Shown in pieces: positions 54,777-64,000 of a stretch of 64,000 bases of DNA. Each line of letters begins with the position of its first letter. Within the stretch, counting starts at the first letter, position 1. Where the stretch lies: assembly GCF_000011365.1 (NCBI RefSeq), contig NC_004463.1, forward strand, positions 3,582,001 through 3,646,000, written 5' to 3'. Below the pieces are notes generated by a model. That model was not told the DNA's origin. It made no database searches and saw only the letters and a list, made by a program, of their open reading frames with translations. The DNA is from Bradyrhizobium diazoefficiens USDA 110 (GTDB lineage: Bacteria; Pseudomonadota; Alphaproteobacteria; Rhizobiales; Xanthobacteraceae). The position numbers and the translations under genes were made by a program.

Positions 54777-56198
54777 ATGATGGGCGCGATCGTCCTGCTG
54801 CATCGCTGGCTCGGGATCGCGTTCTGCCTGCTGTTCGCGATGTGGTTCGCGACGGGAATCGTGATGCACTTCGTTCCGTTTCCATCGCTGACGGAAGCAG
54901 AGCGGATTGCCGGTCTCGCGCCGGTGGATCGTACGGAGGTGAGGATCGGCGTTGCCGATGCCGTGGCCGCGAGCGGCATCGCCGATGCTACGCGCCTGCG
55001 CCTGATTCAGCGGAGCGATGGGCCGGTCTATGTCGTGTCGGGGTCCTCGCACCTTCGCGCGGTTCGCGCGACAGACGGACAGGATGCATCGGTGCGGTCG
55101 CCCGAGGCCGCGCTCGCCATCGCGCAGGTGCATGCGCGCCAACGCGGGCTCGATGCCGCGCATGCGGCTGTCGTTGCGCAGGCGGACTACGACCAGTGGA
55201 GCGTGCCGAACGGCTTTGATCGTCACCGGCCCTTGTTTCGCGTGGCCCTCGGAGATGCGGCCGGAACGGAGCTCTACGTCTCGTCGCGCACCGGCGAGGT
55301 TGTGCTGGATACGACGCGAAGCGAGCGCGGCTGGAACCTCGTCGGCAGCGTCCTGCACTGGATCTATCCGACGGTCCTCAGGAGCAACTGGGCGCTGTGG
55401 GACGGCGTGGTCTGGACGCTGTCGCTGTTGGCGCTGATTGCAGCCATGCTGGGTGCAGTGCTCGGAATCGTGCGGTCCAGGATGCGAAGATACCGGATCT
55501 CCTCGCCTTATCGCGGCTGGCACGCCCTTCATCATATCATCGGCCTCGTGGCGACCGTCTTCGTGCTGACGTGGATCTTCAGTGGATGGCTCTCCATGGA
55601 TCACGGCCGGCTGTTCTCGCGAGGGCAGCTGACCCCGGCCGAAGCCGGCGTGATCGATGCATCGCCGGACTGGACGACCGCCCCATCGGCGGAACGGAAG
55701 CGAATATCGCCCTCGGCCCGAGAGGTCGAATGGTTTGCCGTTGACGGCAGCCTCTATCGACGCGAGCGGATTGGTCTCGAGAAACAGGTTGTGGTTGGGC
55801 CCGACAGTGAGGAGGCGCCGATCGTCAGTGCGCGGGTGATCGGGAGCATGGTGACGAAGCTTGCGACAGCCTGCAATGCGCCGTCTATTCTCGCGGATAG
55901 CGACGATTATCCCGCGCAGTCCGTCGTTCCCGGTGGACCCGTCTACCGTTCCCGCTGCGGCGGCCTCTGGTTCGACATCGACAGCGCCGACGGCCGTGTG
56001 CTGCAAAGGCTGGATGCGTCGCGGCGAGCCTATCGCTGGTTCTACGGCGCGCTGCACACGCTAGATTTTCCAGTCCTGCAGGCGCATCCGCGTTTGCGCG
56101 ATGTCCTGATCGTGGGCCTCTGCGCGCTCGGACTGGTGTTCTCCATCACCGGCATCGTCATCGGCTGGTGGCGGTTGCGTCTGTCTTTCGTCAGCTAG
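54777..56198 (+). CDS. PepSY-domain membrane protein
   Basis: 473-residue inner-membrane protein of the PepSY-associated transmembrane family. Hydrophobic helices lie at about residues 3-28, 205-232, 247-272 and 437-465, with two periplasmic PepSY-like regions between (about 35-195 and 280-430). Histidines in HRWLG (residue 9), HWIYP, HALHHIIG and HTLDF are placed at helix ends, as in family members thought to bind haem or act as reductases. It follows the TonB receptor by 12 bases, so it belongs to the riboswitch-3 unit. Related proteins beside iron-siderophore receptors are suspected ferric reductases; here a corrinoid or cobalt complex is possible. Function is inferred. Confidence 0.85.
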   Translation: MMGAIVLLHRWLGIAFCLLFAMWFATGIVMHFVPFPSLTEAERIAGLAPVDRTEVRIGVADAVAASGIADATRLRLIQRSDGPVYVVSGSSHLRAVRATDGQDASVRSPEAALAIAQVHARQRGLDAAHAAVVAQADYDQWSVPNGFDRHRPLFRVALGDAAGTELYVSSRTGEVVLDTTRSERGWNLVGSVLHWIYPTVLRSNWALWDGVVWTLSLLALIAAMLGAVLGIVRSRMRRYRISSPYRGWHALHHIIGLVATVFVLTWIFSGWLSMDHGRLFSRGQLTPAEAGVIDASPDWTTAPSAERKRISPSAREVEWFAVDGSLYRRERIGLEKQVVVGPDSEEAPIVSARVIGSMVTKLATACNAPSILADSDDYPAQSVVPGGPVYRSRCGGLWFDIDSADGRVLQRLDASRRAYRWFYGALHTLDFPVLQAHPRLRDVLIVGLCALGLVFSITGIVIGWWRLRLSFVS

Positions 56199-56214
56199 GA
56201 CGTCCGATCAAACA

Positions 56215-56345
56215 AAAAGTGCGAAAACAACCCCATGCACAGTAGCCGGTGATAGTGGAATCAACGGCTTACGCAGGCATCGGCGCGATTTGACCCGTCG
56301 GGCAAAACAGGGGTATATTGCGACTATTCCGAAATCGTCGCGATC
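56215..56345. repeat. Intergenic repeat, Bradyrhizobium type
   Basis: The stretch beginning gcgaaaacaaccccatgc and containing gcgcgatttgacccgtcggg and ggggtatattgcgac matches, from memory, a short non-coding sequence found in many copies between genes in Bradyrhizobium. It lies between the convergent ends of the PepSY gene and an amidase gene, has no open frame of its own, and is not palindromic. Copy number was not checked. Confidence 0.5.
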
Positions 56346-56353
56346 TCGCAAAG

Positions 56354-57721
56354 CTACGCCTGCAACTGCGCCTCGATATGCCGCGCGGCGCGCAGCAGCG
56401 TGCGGTCCTGGCCGCGCCGGGCGATGATCTGGAGGCCGAATGGAAGCCCGCGGGCGTCGGTGCCGCAGGGAAGTGAAATCGCCGGCAGGCGGGCGTGATT
56501 GACGAACGGCGTGAACACCGCATGCGCGCGCGGGCTCGCTGCACGGCCGCCGATCATGTCGGGTCCGAGCTGGGTGAACGGCCAGGCGACGCAGGGGACT
56601 GTCGGCGTCAGCAGCAGATCGACCTCGGCGAAGAAGGCCGCGAAGGCATTGGCGATCGCGGCGCTCGCGACCAGCGCACCCGCGACGTCCGCGCCTGACC
56701 AGGACAGCCCTCGCTCGATCTGCCTGGCGATGTCAGGGTCGAAGACAGTCGGGTCCTTGCGAAAAGCGTCTCCATGGAGCGCGGCAAGGCCAGCGTGCTG
56801 AAGCGGCATGAGGGCCTCTTCCGTCGCACCCGCCGGCCAGGTGGGATCGCGCAGCGCGATGCTGAGTCCTGCGGCGGAGAGACGCGCGACTGCGGAAACG
56901 AGCCCGTTGGCGACAACGTCATCGACCGCAACGTCGAGCCCGAGCCGCGGTGAGAAGGCGATACGAAGGCCGGCGATGTCCTCGGCTTCTTGCGCAATGC
57001 CGGCTGCATCCGGATCGCGCGGATCGGCGCCGGCCATGGCTTCGAACGCCAGCGCGATATCGGCAACATCGGCGGCGATCGGCGCGATGACCGACAGGCC
57101 GAAGAACGGCTCGGCGAAACCGGGCCCATAGGGGATCGCGCCATAGGACGGCTTGAAGCCGGCGACGCCCACATGGGCCGGCGGCCTGCGGCTGGAGCCG
57201 CCCGCATCGGTGCCGATCGCGAGGGGCACGAGGCCGGCTGCGACGGCGGTGGCGGGTCCACCCGAAGAGCCGCCCGGCGTCAACGCGGGATCGAGGGGAT
57301 GTCGCGTCGGGCCGTACAGCGGCGATGTCGTGACGCCCTTGCTGGCGAATTCGGAGGTTGCGCCAATGCCGACGATGACCGCGCCGGCCTTGCGCAGGCG
57401 CTCGATCGCAATTGCATCCTGTGGCGCGATGAAATCGGCGAACAGGCGCGAGCCCTGCGTGATGCGCCAGCCGCTGGCCCAGATGTTGTCCTTGACGAGG
57501 ATGGGGACGCCGGCCAGCGGCATTGTCTCGCCGGCACGCAGGCGATCGTCGACCGCCGCCGCGTCGGCCAGCGTGCGTGCGGGATCGGTCGTGACCACTG
57601 CGTTCAAGGCCTTGGCGGCGTCTATGCGGCCAAGGGCGGCCTTCGCCGTGTCGACGGCGGTCATCCGCCCGGCGGTGACGGCGGCTGCGATCTCGCGCGC
57701 ACTATGCGTCGGTTTTGTCAT
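56354..57721 (-). CDS. Amidase (amidase signature family)
   Basis: 455-residue amidase of the GatA/AtzF-like signature family. The Ser-cisSer-Lys triad can be read: Lys77 in VKDN, Ser152 in PGGSSGG, and nucleophile Ser176 in GTDAGGS, followed by SRRPPAHVG where most members have R-x-P-A. There is no signal peptide, so it acts in the cytoplasm. It starts 20 bases inside the end of the MFS gene, so the pair is one unit: import followed by hydrolysis. The substrate is unknown; a second amidase with the same triad spacing lies at 63212, beyond an ABC importer. Confidence 0.9.
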   Translation of the reverse strand: MTKPTHSAREIAAAVTAGRMTAVDTAKAALGRIDAAKALNAVVTTDPARTLADAAAVDDRLRAGETMPLAGVPILVKDNIWASGWRITQGSRLFADFIAPQDAIAIERLRKAGAVIVGIGATSEFASKGVTTSPLYGPTRHPLDPALTPGGSSGGPATAVAAGLVPLAIGTDAGGSSRRPPAHVGVAGFKPSYGAIPYGPGFAEPFFGLSVIAPIAADVADIALAFEAMAGADPRDPDAAGIAQEAEDIAGLRIAFSPRLGLDVAVDDVVANGLVSAVARLSAAGLSIALRDPTWPAGATEEALMPLQHAGLAALHGDAFRKDPTVFDPDIARQIERGLSWSGADVAGALVASAAIANAFAAFFAEVDLLLTPTVPCVAWPFTQLGPDMIGGRAASPRAHAVFTPFVNHARLPAISLPCGTDARGLPFGLQIIARRGQDRTLLRAARHIEAQLQA

Positions 57722-58892
57722 GGCCTCCCCACATCAGCGCCAATGTGCCGCAGAGGGCAAGACAGGCCAAGGCGAAGAACGCCGCGCCAAGGCCGGCCAC
57801 ACCGTCCAGGATCGACACCACGGCCGGCGCCGCCAGTAGGCCCGCATAGGACGCGGTCAGCACCGCGCCGGTGGTCTCGCCGATCCGGTCCTGCGGGGCG
57901 AGGCGCGCGATCTCGGCGATGAAGACGCCGTTCCAGCCCGAGGCCGTCAGGCCGAACAGCGCCGCAACTGCGAACTGCCAGTTGCGGCTGAGCGATCCGC
58001 CGTCGAGGCCGAGCAGCGCGGCGCAGAAGGCCATGCCGAGGCCGATGACGATGAGCACGGCGCGGGGGGCGTCGAGGCGCATGGCGACGTAGCCCCAGCC
58101 GAGCCGGCCGACGAGACCGCCGGCTTGCGCGCAGGCGAGCGCCATGCCGGCCTCGATATGGCCAAGACCAAGCTCGCGGGTGCCGAGCGTGACGAAGACG
58201 GTGTTGAGCGACACCTGCATCGCGCTGAACGGCATCGATGCCAGCGCCAGCATCGCGATCCGCCGGTCCGCGGTCACCAGTGCCAGCCGCGCGCGCAGAT
58301 CGAGCTTTGGGGGCGGGACGAGCTTGCCGGCGTAGGCCGGCCGCAGCCACTCGAACAGCGCGATCGCGAACAGCGCCAGGGCAGCAACGGCCGCATAGCA
58401 CCAGGCCGGCCCGAACGCGATGGCGATCGCGGGCAGGGCCAGCGAGCCGCAGACCGCGCCGATCTGGTTGCCGGTCTGGCGCACCGAGAAGACGAAGGCG
58501 CGGCGCTCGGCGGTCACCAGCCGCGCCAGCAGCGCTGCGCTTGCCGGCGTCTCGGGGCCCATGGCAAGGCCGAGGCAGAGGCCCGCGGCGAGCAGGGCGG
58601 CGCTCGATCCGAGCGAAGCCAGTGCCATGCTGACGACGATGGCCGCCGCGCACAGGCTCGCGATCCGCAGCGAGCCAACCCGCGCGATGAAGCCGCCGCC
58701 CCAGAACGAGGCGGGGATACCGACGGCGAACACCGCGCATGAGAACATCGAGAGCTGCCAGACCTCGATATGGGCGCGCGGCGCGACCACGCCGGGCGCG
58801 AACAAGGCGAGCGCGACCAGCGCCTGGAGCCAGGTCATCGCGCCCAGGGCTGGCAGCAGTGCTGGCCGAGCGGCGGCGTTTCCGTCTACCAT
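57702..58892 (-). CDS. MFS transporter
   Basis: 396-residue inner-membrane carrier with about 12 hydrophobic helices, no recognisable substrate motif beyond a major-facilitator look. The frame starts at 58892, 23 bases from the divergent hydroxyisourate-hydrolase-like gene; neither this ATG nor the internal one at 58838 has a clear ribosome site, so the true start is uncertain by 18 codons. It overlaps the following amidase by 20 bases, so it probably brings in the amidase's substrate or exports a product. Confidence 0.85.
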   Translation of the reverse strand: MVDGNAAARPALLPALGAMTWLQALVALALFAPGVVAPRAHIEVWQLSMFSCAVFAVGIPASFWGGGFIARVGSLRIASLCAAAIVVSMALASLGSSAALLAAGLCLGLAMGPETPASAALLARLVTAERRAFVFSVRQTGNQIGAVCGSLALPAIAIAFGPAWCYAAVAALALFAIALFEWLRPAYAGKLVPPPKLDLRARLALVTADRRIAMLALASMPFSAMQVSLNTVFVTLGTRELGLGHIEAGMALACAQAGGLVGRLGWGYVAMRLDAPRAVLIVIGLGMAFCAALLGLDGGSLSRNWQFAVAALFGLTASGWNGVFIAEIARLAPQDRIGETTGAVLTASYAGLLAAPAVVSILDGVAGLGAAFFALACLALCGTLALMWGGHDKTDA

Positions 58893-58915
58893 GGCGGCAC
58901 GCTCAGGGGAGGGAC

Positions 58916-59254
58916 ATGATGGCAGGCGGTATTTCCATTCACGCGGTCGATGTGGCGAGCGGACGGCCCGCGCAGGGGCTGCGCGTCGAGATCTGGCGGA
59001 TCGATCCCGACTCCTCGCGCATCGCCGACGGGCGGCTCGGCGCCAATGGCGTGCTCGATCACCCCATAGTGCAAGGCGCCGGTGTGACGGCCGGCGAGTA
59101 CGAGGTCCTGTTTCATCTCGGCGAGTTCTTTGCGGACAGCGACGGTTTTCTCACGGTGACGCCGTTCCGCTTCCGCATCAAGAACGTTGACGAGCATTTT
59201 CACCTGCCGCTGAAATTCACGCGCTGGGGGTATTCGCTGTTCCGCGGCGCCTGA
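58916..59254 (+). CDS. 5-Hydroxyisourate hydrolase-like protein (transthyretin family)
   Basis: 112-residue transthyretin-fold protein. It keeps His9 in SIHAVD, Arg40 in ADGR and His96 in HFHLPL at the active-site positions of hydroxyisourate hydrolase (UraH), which acts in the breakdown of urate to allantoin. However the diagnostic C-terminal YRGS is FRGA here, so the last catalytic-region Ser is Ala and the Tyr is Phe. Activity may be changed. A strong aggggaggg site precedes the ATG at 58916. It is divergent from the MFS-amidase unit, and its stop codon abuts that of the convergent permease. No other urate gene is in the window. Confidence 0.85.
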   Translation: MMAGGISIHAVDVASGRPAQGLRVEIWRIDPDSSRIADGRLGANGVLDHPIVQGAGVTAGEYEVLFHLGEFFADSDGFLTVTPFRFRIKNVDEHFHLPLKFTRWGYSLFRGA

Positions 59255-60070
59255 TCAATTCGTCAGCCGCCGCGACAGGCCCGTGACGCGCTCCATGACG
59301 GCAACCAGCGCGACGGTCGCAATGATCAGCACGCCCGACAGGGCAGCGATGGTCACATCCAGCTTGCCCTCGAGGTCTTGCCACATCCGGATCGGCAGCA
59401 TGTCGGTGGCGGCGTCGCGCAGGAACAGCGACACCGGCACATTGTCGAACGACGACATGAAGGCGATGAAGGCACCCGCGATGATGCCCGGCCGGATCAG
59501 CGGCAGCACGATCCGGCGGAACGTGTAGAGCCGGCTCGCCCCCAGCACCGCCGAGCTCTCCAGCAAGGTCGGCTCGAGCTGGGCGAGCGCTGCGACCGTA
59601 TTGCGCACGACGTAGGGCACGCACACCACGGTGTGGCCGATCACCAGCGTCAGGGGCGAGACCGGCAGGCCGACCAGTGAGAACAGCATCAGGGCGGCAA
59701 GCCCGAAGGCAAGCGCCGGCAGCACCAGCGGCGACATGAACAGGGAATCGAGCAGTCGTGCCGACAGCGTCCGCGAGCGCGAGATCGCAAGCGCGGCGGC
59801 AACGCCGAGGACGACGGACAGGCCCGTCGCCCACAGCGCGACGATGAGGCTGTTCTTCGCCGCGAAGTGAAGCTGCCAGGCCTCCCACAGTTCGGCGTAC
59901 CAGCGCAGTGAGTAACCCGGCGGCGGGAAGCGCAGCGAGAAGCCGCTGGTGAAGGAGACGATCAGCACCACCAGCGACGGCGCGATGATGATGATCAGCG
60001 CGATGACAGCGATCACGGTCATGGCCAACTCGAAGCTGATCGCCTCCAGGGTGCGCTTGCGACCGCTCAT
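59255..60070 (-). CDS. ABC transporter permease, PotC-like
   Basis: 271-residue inner-membrane permease, last gene of a four-gene importer operon (ATPase, binding protein, permease, permease). About six helices; the EAA loop reads ESSAVLGASRLYTFRRIVLP. The start at 60070 shares one base with the stop of the preceding permease; a much longer frame to 60787 is an artefact running through that gene. Substrate class is that of polyamine-type transporters but cannot be specified. Confidence 0.92.
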   Translation of the reverse strand: MSGRKRTLEAISFELAMTVIAVIALIIIIAPSLVVLIVSFTSGFSLRFPPPGYSLRWYAELWEAWQLHFAAKNSLIVALWATGLSVVLGVAAALAISRSRTLSARLLDSLFMSPLVLPALAFGLAALMLFSLVGLPVSPLTLVIGHTVVCVPYVVRNTVAALAQLEPTLLESSAVLGASRLYTFRRIVLPLIRPGIIAGAFIAFMSSFDNVPVSLFLRDAATDMLPIRMWQDLEGKLDVTIAALSGVLIIATVALVAVMERVTGLSRRLTN

Positions 60071-60933
60071 CACGCGCCTCCATAGCCGCGCGACAGGCGG
60101 CCGAGCGTGGTGAAGACGGAGACGACCGCGAGCACGGCGAGCAGGAAGATGATCGAGATCGCGGATGCAAAGGGCCAGTTCTGCAGCGTGGAAGCCTGCT
60201 GATAAAGATACATCGGCATGAACAGCATCTGTCCGCCGCCGATCAGCGACTGGGTGATGAACGCCGTGATCGCGGCGGCATAGGTCAGCGTGCAGCCGGC
60301 GATGACGCCCGGCAAGGACAGCGGCAGCACGATCCTGAAGAAGGTGCGCCAGCTCCCGGCGCCGAGCGAGCAGGAGGCATCGTCGAGATTGGGATCGATG
60401 CGGCCGAGCGCGGTGATCAGCGGCAATGTCATCAGCGGCATCTGCACCTGCGCCAGCGCGATCACGACGCCGAACTGGGTGTAGAGCAGCTTCAAGGGCG
60501 TATTGATGATGCCGAGCGATTGCAGCGTCGCGTTGATGATGCCCTGGCGGCCGAGGATGACGATCCAGGCGAAGGTGCGGACCACGACGCTGGTCAGCAG
60601 CGGCAGCAGCACGATCAGGATGATGATGGTCTGGAGCTTTGGCCCGACCCGCTGATAGAGCCAGGCGATGGGAAAGCCGAGCACGAGGCAGACGGCCGTC
60701 ACCTCCGCGCCTAGCAGCAGCGTCGAGCCGAGCACCCCGAGGCTGAAGGGATCGGTGAGGAAGTGCAGGTACTGGCCGAGCCCCCAATGGAGCCCGGCCG
60801 TGTCGTTGTGCAGCGAGAGCCAGAGCAGTTGCAGCAGCGGCGCCACGAAGAAGACCAGGAAGAACAGCGCCAGCGGCACTGCCAATCCCATCCCGTAGGA
60901 GGTCACGTCCCGTGATGCCGGTGCTGCGCCCAT
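60070..60933 (-). CDS. ABC transporter permease, PotB-like
   Basis: 287-residue permease partner of the next gene, with about six helices and an EAA loop DDASCSLGAGSWRTFFRIVLP. It starts 19 bases after the binding-protein stop and shares one base with the next permease. With that gene, the ATPase and the binding protein it makes a complete type I importer. Confidence 0.92.
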   Translation of the reverse strand: MGAAPASRDVTSYGMGLAVPLALFFLVFFVAPLLQLLWLSLHNDTAGLHWGLGQYLHFLTDPFSLGVLGSTLLLGAEVTAVCLVLGFPIAWLYQRVGPKLQTIIILIVLLPLLTSVVVRTFAWIVILGRQGIINATLQSLGIINTPLKLLYTQFGVVIALAQVQMPLMTLPLITALGRIDPNLDDASCSLGAGSWRTFFRIVLPLSLPGVIAGCTLTYAAAITAFITQSLIGGGQMLFMPMYLYQQASTLQNWPFASAISIIFLLAVLAVVSVFTTLGRLSRGYGGA

Positions 60934-60952
60934 CGTCAGGTCCTTGGAGCTC

Positions 60953-61999
60953 TTAGATCTTGATCTCGCGGTTGAAGCGCTCGATCCAGGCCGAGCGCTG
61001 CTCGTTGATCTTCTTCCAGTCCTGGAACACGAACTTCTGCTTCAGCTCGGCGGTGTCCTTGGCGAGCACGCGCGCGATCTCGCCGCCCATCGTCACCTTG
61101 GAGTTGGTGGGCACGATCAGGTAGGGCGGGTTCATCAGCGTGGTCTGCACCTCGGGCGTCAGCGCGGCCTCGATCAGCTTGAAGGCGAGCTCGCGGTTGG
61201 GCGAGTTCTTGACGATATGGATCGTGGTCTTGAAGGCGATGGCGCCTTCCTTCGGGGCCACGAACTCGACCGGCACGCCGCGCGCCTTCAGGATCTGGAT
61301 GGCGTTGAAATTGCCGGGTGAGATGTCGATCTGGCCTTGCTGGAACAGGGTCGCGAGCGCGCCGGGATTGGCGGCGACCGCGGCGAGATTGGGCTTCAAC
61401 TCCTCCAGCGCCTTGAAGCCGGGATCGACATTGGCTTCCGAGCCGCCGCGCATCTTGGCGATCTCGACCAGCCAGCCGGTGCCGAGCGTCGAGTTGAGAT
61501 TGGTGATGCCGACGCGCCCCTTGAACTCCGGCTTCCAGAGATCGGCCCAGGAGGTCGGCGGCGTCTTGACGGCTTCCGGATTGTAGGTGAGGCCGACGAC
61601 CTGGAAGAACGGGGCGGGGCCCATCGGCTCCTGTGCCTCGGCGATCAGGTCCTTGTAGTAGGCGCTCTTCTCGACCGGATAGGGCTCGACCAGGTCCTGG
61701 CCGATCGCGACGAGGGCGGGGCCGGGATCATGCAGCATGACGTCGATCGGCGGATTGGCCTTGGCGGCATTGACCTTCGCGATCTGGTCGACCGAGAGCA
61801 TGGGATCGAGCACGATCGCGGCGTCCGCGTTGGCTTTCCGGAACGCCGGCACCAGCACGGCCTTGTGCGCCTCCTCCCAGCTTCCGGTGAAGGTCGCGAA
61901 CACCAGCGGGCGGGCCTGGGCGAAGCTCAGGCCGGGAAACGCCTTCATGGCGCCGAGTGTGAGTGCGGTCGTCATCAGGCTTCGGCGGTTCATGATCAT
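60953..61999 (-). CDS. ABC transporter substrate-binding protein, PotD-like
   Basis: 348-residue periplasmic binding protein. The signal starts with RRSLMTTALTLGAMKAFPG and is cleaved near FAQA; this is a Tat-like or Sec signal with only two arginines and no FLK. The mature start PLVFATFTGSWEEAH and DVMLHDPGPALVAI are typical of the extracellular solute-binding family that includes PotD and FbpA-like proteins. GAGGGAG seven bases upstream supports the ATG at 61999 (a second ATG lies two codons on). Ligand unknown; nearby amidases and the hydroxyisourate-hydrolase-like protein suggest a nitrogen compound, which is inference. Confidence 0.9.
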   Translation of the reverse strand: MIMNRRSLMTTALTLGAMKAFPGLSFAQARPLVFATFTGSWEEAHKAVLVPAFRKANADAAIVLDPMLSVDQIAKVNAAKANPPIDVMLHDPGPALVAIGQDLVEPYPVEKSAYYKDLIAEAQEPMGPAPFFQVVGLTYNPEAVKTPPTSWADLWKPEFKGRVGITNLNSTLGTGWLVEIAKMRGGSEANVDPGFKALEELKPNLAAVAANPGALATLFQQGQIDISPGNFNAIQILKARGVPVEFVAPKEGAIAFKTTIHIVKNSPNRELAFKLIEAALTPEVQTTLMNPPYLIVPTNSKVTMGGEIARVLAKDTAELKQKFVFQDWKKINEQRSAWIERFNREIKI

Positions 62000-62028
62000 G
62001 TGGAACTCCCTCTGGACAAGAACTGGAT

Positions 62029-63123
<1,095 letters not shown>

Positions 63124-63211
63124 GGTGTTGCCTCCCGTTGCTCCAGAGGAGAAAGCAAGTCTCGTGCCCGAAGCGCTCGCCTTTCGATGCGCGTTTTGGC
63201 ATGGTGGGCCG

Positions 63212-64000
63212 ATGACATCGGTTTGCGACCTCACGGCCACGGAGCTTGCGCGCGCTATCGCGAGAGGCGAGCTGTCCTCGCGTGACGCCGTCGAGGCGCA
63301 CCTCGCACGGATTGCGGACCTCGATACCCGATTGGCGGCGTTCGTCACGGTCGATGCGGAGGGCGCCCGCCGTTTGGCGGAAATCTGCGATGCGGCGCCC
63401 GCGCCGATCGGACCGCTGCATGGCGTGCCGATCGGGATCAAGGACCTCACCGATACCGGCGGGCTGACCACCACCTACGGCTCGGCTTTGTTCCGCGATC
63501 ACGTCCCGGCCGAGGACGAGCTCGTGGTCGCGCGGCTGCGGCGCGCCGGCGCGATCATTCTGGGAAAGACCAACACGCCGGAATTCGGCTTCGGTGCGGT
63601 CTGCACCAACCGGTTGCGCGGGCCGACGCGCAATCCCTTCGATCCCGCGCTGACCTCCGGCGGATCGTCCGGCGGCTCTGCCGTTGCGGTCGCGGCCGGC
63701 ATGGTGCCGCTGGCGCACGGCACCGATTTCGGCGGCTCGGTGCGCACGCCCGCAAGCTTCTGCGACGTCGCCTCGATCCGGCCGACGCCCGGCCGCATCC
63801 CGTCGCCGCGCCGCCCGCTCGGCTGGGATATGCTGGCCAGCCACGGCTTCCTCGCCCGCGGCGTCGACGATCTCGCGCTTGCGCTGTCGGTATGCGCGGG
63901 AAGCGACGCGCACGATCCGCTCTCGGCCCGCGTAGTCAGTGACGATCGAGCGATCGCAGGACGTCCCCGGATCGCCGTCACGCCTGACTTCGGCGTCGCG
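63212..64000 (+). CDS. Amidase (amidase signature family), C-terminus cut by window
   Basis: The first 263 codons of an amidase that runs off the window. The triad is Lys77 in IGIKDLT, Ser152 in SGGSSGG and Ser176 in GTDFGGSVRTPA, at exactly the same residue numbers as in the amidase at 56354-57721. The ATG at 63212 begins TSVCDLTATELARAIARGE, the usual start for the family. It is divergent from the ABC importer operon with an 88-base gap, so the importer may feed it. No signal peptide, so cytoplasmic. Substrate unknown. Confidence 0.9.
   Translation, partial: MTSVCDLTATELARAIARGELSSRDAVEAHLARIADLDTRLAAFVTVDAEGARRLAEICDAAPAPIGPLHGVPIGIKDLTDTGGLTTTYGSALFRDHVPAEDELVVARLRRAGAIILGKTNTPEFGFGAVCTNRLRGPTRNPFDPALTSGGSSGGSAVAVAAGMVPLAHGTDFGGSVRTPASFCDVASIRPTPGRIPSPRRPLGWDMLASHGFLARGVDDLALALSVCAGSDAHDPLSARVVSDDRAIAGRPRIAVTPDFGVA

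Noticed and set aside
53745..56057. 770-codon open frame on the minus strand across the TonB receptor and PepSY genes
   Set aside because: Composition is Arg/Gly/Asp-rich with no domain or start context; it is a by-product of GC-rich codon use opposite two recognisable genes.
58739..58915. Upstream extension of the hydroxyisourate-hydrolase-like gene
   Set aside because: The extension is Arg/Ala-rich and lies antisense to the MFS gene; a strong ribosome site precedes the ATG at 58916.

Overview
The window is GC-rich, densely packed DNA that looks like an alphaproteobacterium of the Rhizobiales, most probably Bradyrhizobium or a close relative. The evidence is the codon bias, the aerobic (Pseudomonas denitrificans-type) cob gene set, Tat-type binding proteins, and two intergenic repeats that I recognise by memory as typical of Bradyrhizobium genomes. 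The genus call is inference. I saw no rRNA, tRNA, CRISPR array, transposase or phage gene.

Layout. (1) 1-2742: an operon read leftwards, IclR regulator then two polyamine-type ABC permeases then a Tat-exported binding protein cut by the window edge, with a perfect inverted repeat in front of the regulator. (2) 2847-5499: a glyoxalase-fold dioxygenase and a small esterase (MhqO/MhqD-like) divergent from a LysR regulator. (3) 5492-9213: a hybrid histidine kinase (Cache-HAMP-HisKA-HATPase-REC-Hpt) translationally coupled to a periplasmic binding protein, a TorS/TorT-like arrangement. (4) 9508-29074: a small secreted protein of unknown function, a 17-kb gene for a 5685-residue two-partner-secretion exoprotein, and its TpsB transporter. 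(5) 29200-56198: a vitamin B12 region with nearly the whole aerobic cobalamin pathway, three cobalamin riboswitches, a lone CbiM-type cobalt permease, and a riboswitch-controlled TonB receptor plus PepSY membrane protein. (6) 56354-64000: two amidases, an MFS transporter, a hydroxyisourate-hydrolase-like protein and a complete four-gene ABC importer.

How the B12 genes work together. Riboswitch 1 precedes a tightly overlapped run: DUF1636, cobW, cobN, cobG, cobH, cobI, cobJ, cobL, cobE, cobM, cobB, cobA. cobK lies antisense in the middle of it. Riboswitch 2 precedes cbiM, cobF and cobT. The leftward cobU-cobS-bluB, cobO-cobQ and rightward cbiB-cobC units supply adenosylation, amidation, the aminopropanol arm and the lower ligand. 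The cobaltochelatase subunits CobS and CobT (the AAA+/VWA proteins) are not in the window. Riboswitch 3 precedes the TonB receptor, which is broken by a single-base frameshift near 53764-53773 in this sequence.

Most notable: the giant adhesin with all its mature cysteines in six close pairs and an exact 348-bp tandem repeat near its end; the kinase/binding-protein pair; cobK embedded antisense with start codons overlapping face to face; and the frameshifted B12-controlled receptor.
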